From positions 1 through 14,417 of the forward strand of contig CAYTUX010000242.1 of the NCBI GenBank assembly GCA_964441455.1: a stretch of 14,417 nt of DNA, read 5' to 3'. This document shows, piece after piece, positions 13,048 through 14,417 of this stretch (its first letter is position 1; the number at the start of each line of letters is the position of its first letter). The notes beneath the pieces are model-generated. The model ran no database searches and was not told where the DNA came from. It saw only the letters and a program-made list of their open reading frames with translations. This DNA comes from JAQICX01 sp964441455. Lineage in GTDB: Bacteria > Verrucomicrobiota > Kiritimatiellia > JAQICX01. Position numbers and translations under genes: made by a program.

Positions 13048-13947
13048 ATGAAGAAAAAGTTTACAATTTTAAAGAGAATACAGCATCGCATTGAATATAT
13101 TGCTGTATTGTTTGCTCTTCTTCTAATTGATAGATTTTCACTGGAACGTCTTTCTAAAATAACAACTACTCTTTCAAATGCATTTTTTGTACTCAATGGT
13201 CGTCGTAGAAAGATTGCCGTAGACAACATACTCCAGGCAAAGATTACAGATGACTATTCCGAGGCCAGAAGAATTGCAAAAAAATCTTTTGAACATTTTG
13301 CTATTCTTGTTATGGAGTCATTACGGACAGATAATGAATTTACGGAAGATAACTGGCTGGATAAAGTTGAATATGATGTGCCGGATGAAGCTTTTGAACT
13401 GTTTAGAGAAAAAGGAAAAGGAATTATTCTTGTTTCAGGTCACTTTGGCAACTGGGAGGTTGCCGCACAGTTGGTTTCGTTTATGAAGCCGGTATTGGGG
13501 ATAACAAAAGACATGAAAAATCCTTATGTGAACCGTTTGATGAAAGAGCGAAAACCAAGAAATAATTTTAGAATAACTCCTAAAAAGGATAAGGATTCAG
13601 GGCGATTTTTAAGGGCAATAAAAAATGGAGAGATTCTTGCGTTACTTGCAGATCAGTATGCCAGAGAACGCGGCATTAAGATTAATTTTTTTGGGAGGGA
13701 GGCATCGACTTTCACATCGCCGGCACTTTTTCATTTGATATCAAAGGCACCGATTATTTTTGGTTATTGTCTGAGAACAGGTCCGATGAAATATAAGTTT
13801 GTTGCCACAAAGCCAATGATGTTTAAGGCATCGGGTAATAGAATTGAAGATCAGAAGTTGATTATGGGAATTCTTAATGGTATGCTTGAAGATGCCATAC
13901 GGGAAAATCCGGAGCAGTATTTGTGGGCGCATCGAAGATGGAAATGA
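13048..13947 (+). CDS. LpxL/HtrB-family lipid A or phospholipid acyltransferase
   Basis: This 299-residue membrane-associated acyltransferase probably adds a secondary acyl chain to lipid A at the inner membrane. A single hydrophobic segment lies at about residues 16-29. The catalytic HX4E motif is H132-F-G-N-W-E137, in SGHFGNWEVAA. LADQYARERGIKINFFG near 205-221 and a FTSPALFHLISKAPIIFGY stretch are the usual downstream blocks. WAHRRWK at the end matches the family's C terminus. The start at 13048 has an AAAGGA site; a longer reading from 12988 would begin inside the CATGCGTC repeat and is rejected. Exact acyl donor, acceptor and LpxL versus LpxM role cannot be told. Its presence supports a lipid A-bearing outer membrane. 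It is the last gene in the window. Confidence 0.9.
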   Translation: MKKKFTILKRIQHRIEYIAVLFALLLIDRFSLERLSKITTTLSNAFFVLNGRRRKIAVDNILQAKITDDYSEARRIAKKSFEHFAILVMESLRTDNEFTEDNWLDKVEYDVPDEAFELFREKGKGIILVSGHFGNWEVAAQLVSFMKPVLGITKDMKNPYVNRLMKERKPRNNFRITPKKDKDSGRFLRAIKNGEILALLADQYARERGIKINFFGREASTFTSPALFHLISKAPIIFGYCLRTGPMKYKFVATKPMMFKASGNRIEDQKLIMGILNGMLEDAIRENPEQYLWAHRRWK

Positions 13948-14190
13948 TATAATTGGTTGGATGGTTAATGGTAAAAGATTTAAGAGAAAAGGGCTAAGAT
14001 TTAAGAATGTTGGAAATGCTCCGGCGGTACAGAAAAACTGTAAACTTTAAAGTGTAGAATGTAAATGTTTGGACTAGCTCCGCAGGCAACCAAAAGAAGT
14101 CATCCGCAGATAGGCCATTCGCTGCACTCATTGCTGTCGCAGGCTCCAGCCTATCTCCCGATGGTCGGTTCTTCGCAGATTAACTTAGGG
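13948..14190. repeat. Repeat-rich non-coding stretch after the acyltransferase
   Basis: No credible gene is present. GGATGGTTAATGG-type text follows the stop. The fragment CAGGCAACCAAAAG near 14083-14096 matches the reverse complement of the 209-221 region, and AGTCATCCG at 14098-14106 matches 250-258. AGATAGGC (14108-14115) and GCCTATCT (14149-14156) form an 8-bp stem around a 33-base loop. The frame open across 14065-14295 is composed of these repeats. Confidence 0.6.
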
Positions 14191-14322
14191 CGGCATAGCC
14201 GCAGTCAGAAGAATTTCTCGTGCAGAGCCGCAGAGGAAGAGAAGAGGATTAACGCAAATGACGCTAAAGGTGCAAAAGAAGAAAATAAGTTTTAACCACC
14301 CGCTACGCTCGAGAACACAGAG
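14184..14322 (-). repeat. Right arm of long inverted repeat
   Basis: The reverse complement of 14215-14322 equals 93-200 with two mismatches. The weaker extension reaches 14184 through CGGCATAGCCG (14191-14201) and ACTTAGGG. Relative to the left arm it lacks the GCCTGTC hairpin insertion. Words such as CGCAAATGACGCTAAAGG, GCAGAGCCGCAGAGGAAGAG and GAGAACACAGAG show the same quasi-periodic composition. The remaining 14323-14417 shows only the 13-mer shared with 34-46 and no gene. Confidence 0.85.
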
Positions 14323-14417
14323 CAACTGTGTTAATTTGCAAGCATAAAATCAGAATTTTTCACTGCAGAGTTTGCAGCAATAACCAATTTCCGCATTACA
14401 GCTGTTAAAGCCACTTT

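Noticed and set aside
14065..14295. 76-residue plus-strand frame near the right edge
   Set aside because: It is composed of dispersed repeat sequence, including the inverted-repeat arm.

Overview
The window is about 14.4 kb of mostly AT-rich bacterial chromosome. Hand counts of single 60-base lines give about 35-37 % GC in most genes. A LpxL/HtrB-type acyltransferase points to a Gram-negative-type envelope. AAGGA-type ribosome binding sites are common. The galactokinase with an 'IGNHTDYNEG' signature, the Gfo/Idh/MocA oxidoreductase and the many palindromic filler repeats suggest the PVC group (Lentisphaerota/Kiritimatiellota-like). That placement rests on family knowledge and is low confidence. 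There is no rRNA, tRNA, transposase, CRISPR array or phage gene.

Layout. 1-453: repeats, one arm of a long inverted repeat, and a good sigma70-type promoter. 454-6028 (+): a run of five genes. These are a small unknown protein, an SdhA/NadB-fold flavoprotein without the usual HPTG motif, a Gfo/Idh/MocA dehydrogenase, a MetA homoserine acyltransferase with the acetyl-type glutamate, and a serine O-acetyltransferase. 6029-6395: repeats only. 6396-7565 (+): galactokinase. 7566-7975: repeats and a candidate promoter. 7976-8776 (+): a zinc-ribbon membrane protein and RuvC. 8949-11245 (-): a DUF485 protein and an ActP-like sodium:solute symporter, the only minus-strand genes, with clearly higher GC (about 52 % in two counted lines). 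11246-11994: AT-rich DNA without a gene but with two perfect palindromes. 11995-13947 (+): a stand-alone protein resembling sigma70 region 2, TrmB, and a LpxL-family acyltransferase. 13948-14417: repeats, including the other arm of the inverted repeat.

How the genes work together. MetA and CysE activate homoserine and serine by acylation for sulfhydrylation, so they form a sulfur amino acid unit; acetyl-CoA may be the donor for both. The flavoprotein and Gfo/Idh/MocA enzyme look like an uncharacterised redox pair, possibly on a sugar or polyol-like substrate. The symporter/DUF485 pair resembles ActP/YjcH monocarboxylate uptake and looks imported. The sigma-like gene is tightly coupled to trmB.

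The most striking non-coding feature is an almost perfect 108-bp inverted repeat (93-200 and 14215-14322) bracketing the whole window, plus at least six kinds of short palindromic or quasi-periodic repeat filling nearly every intergenic gap. I found no clear defence system or other complete new system. The best candidates for unknown biology are the sigma-region-2-like protein, the 130-residue protein paired with the flavoprotein, and the repeat families.
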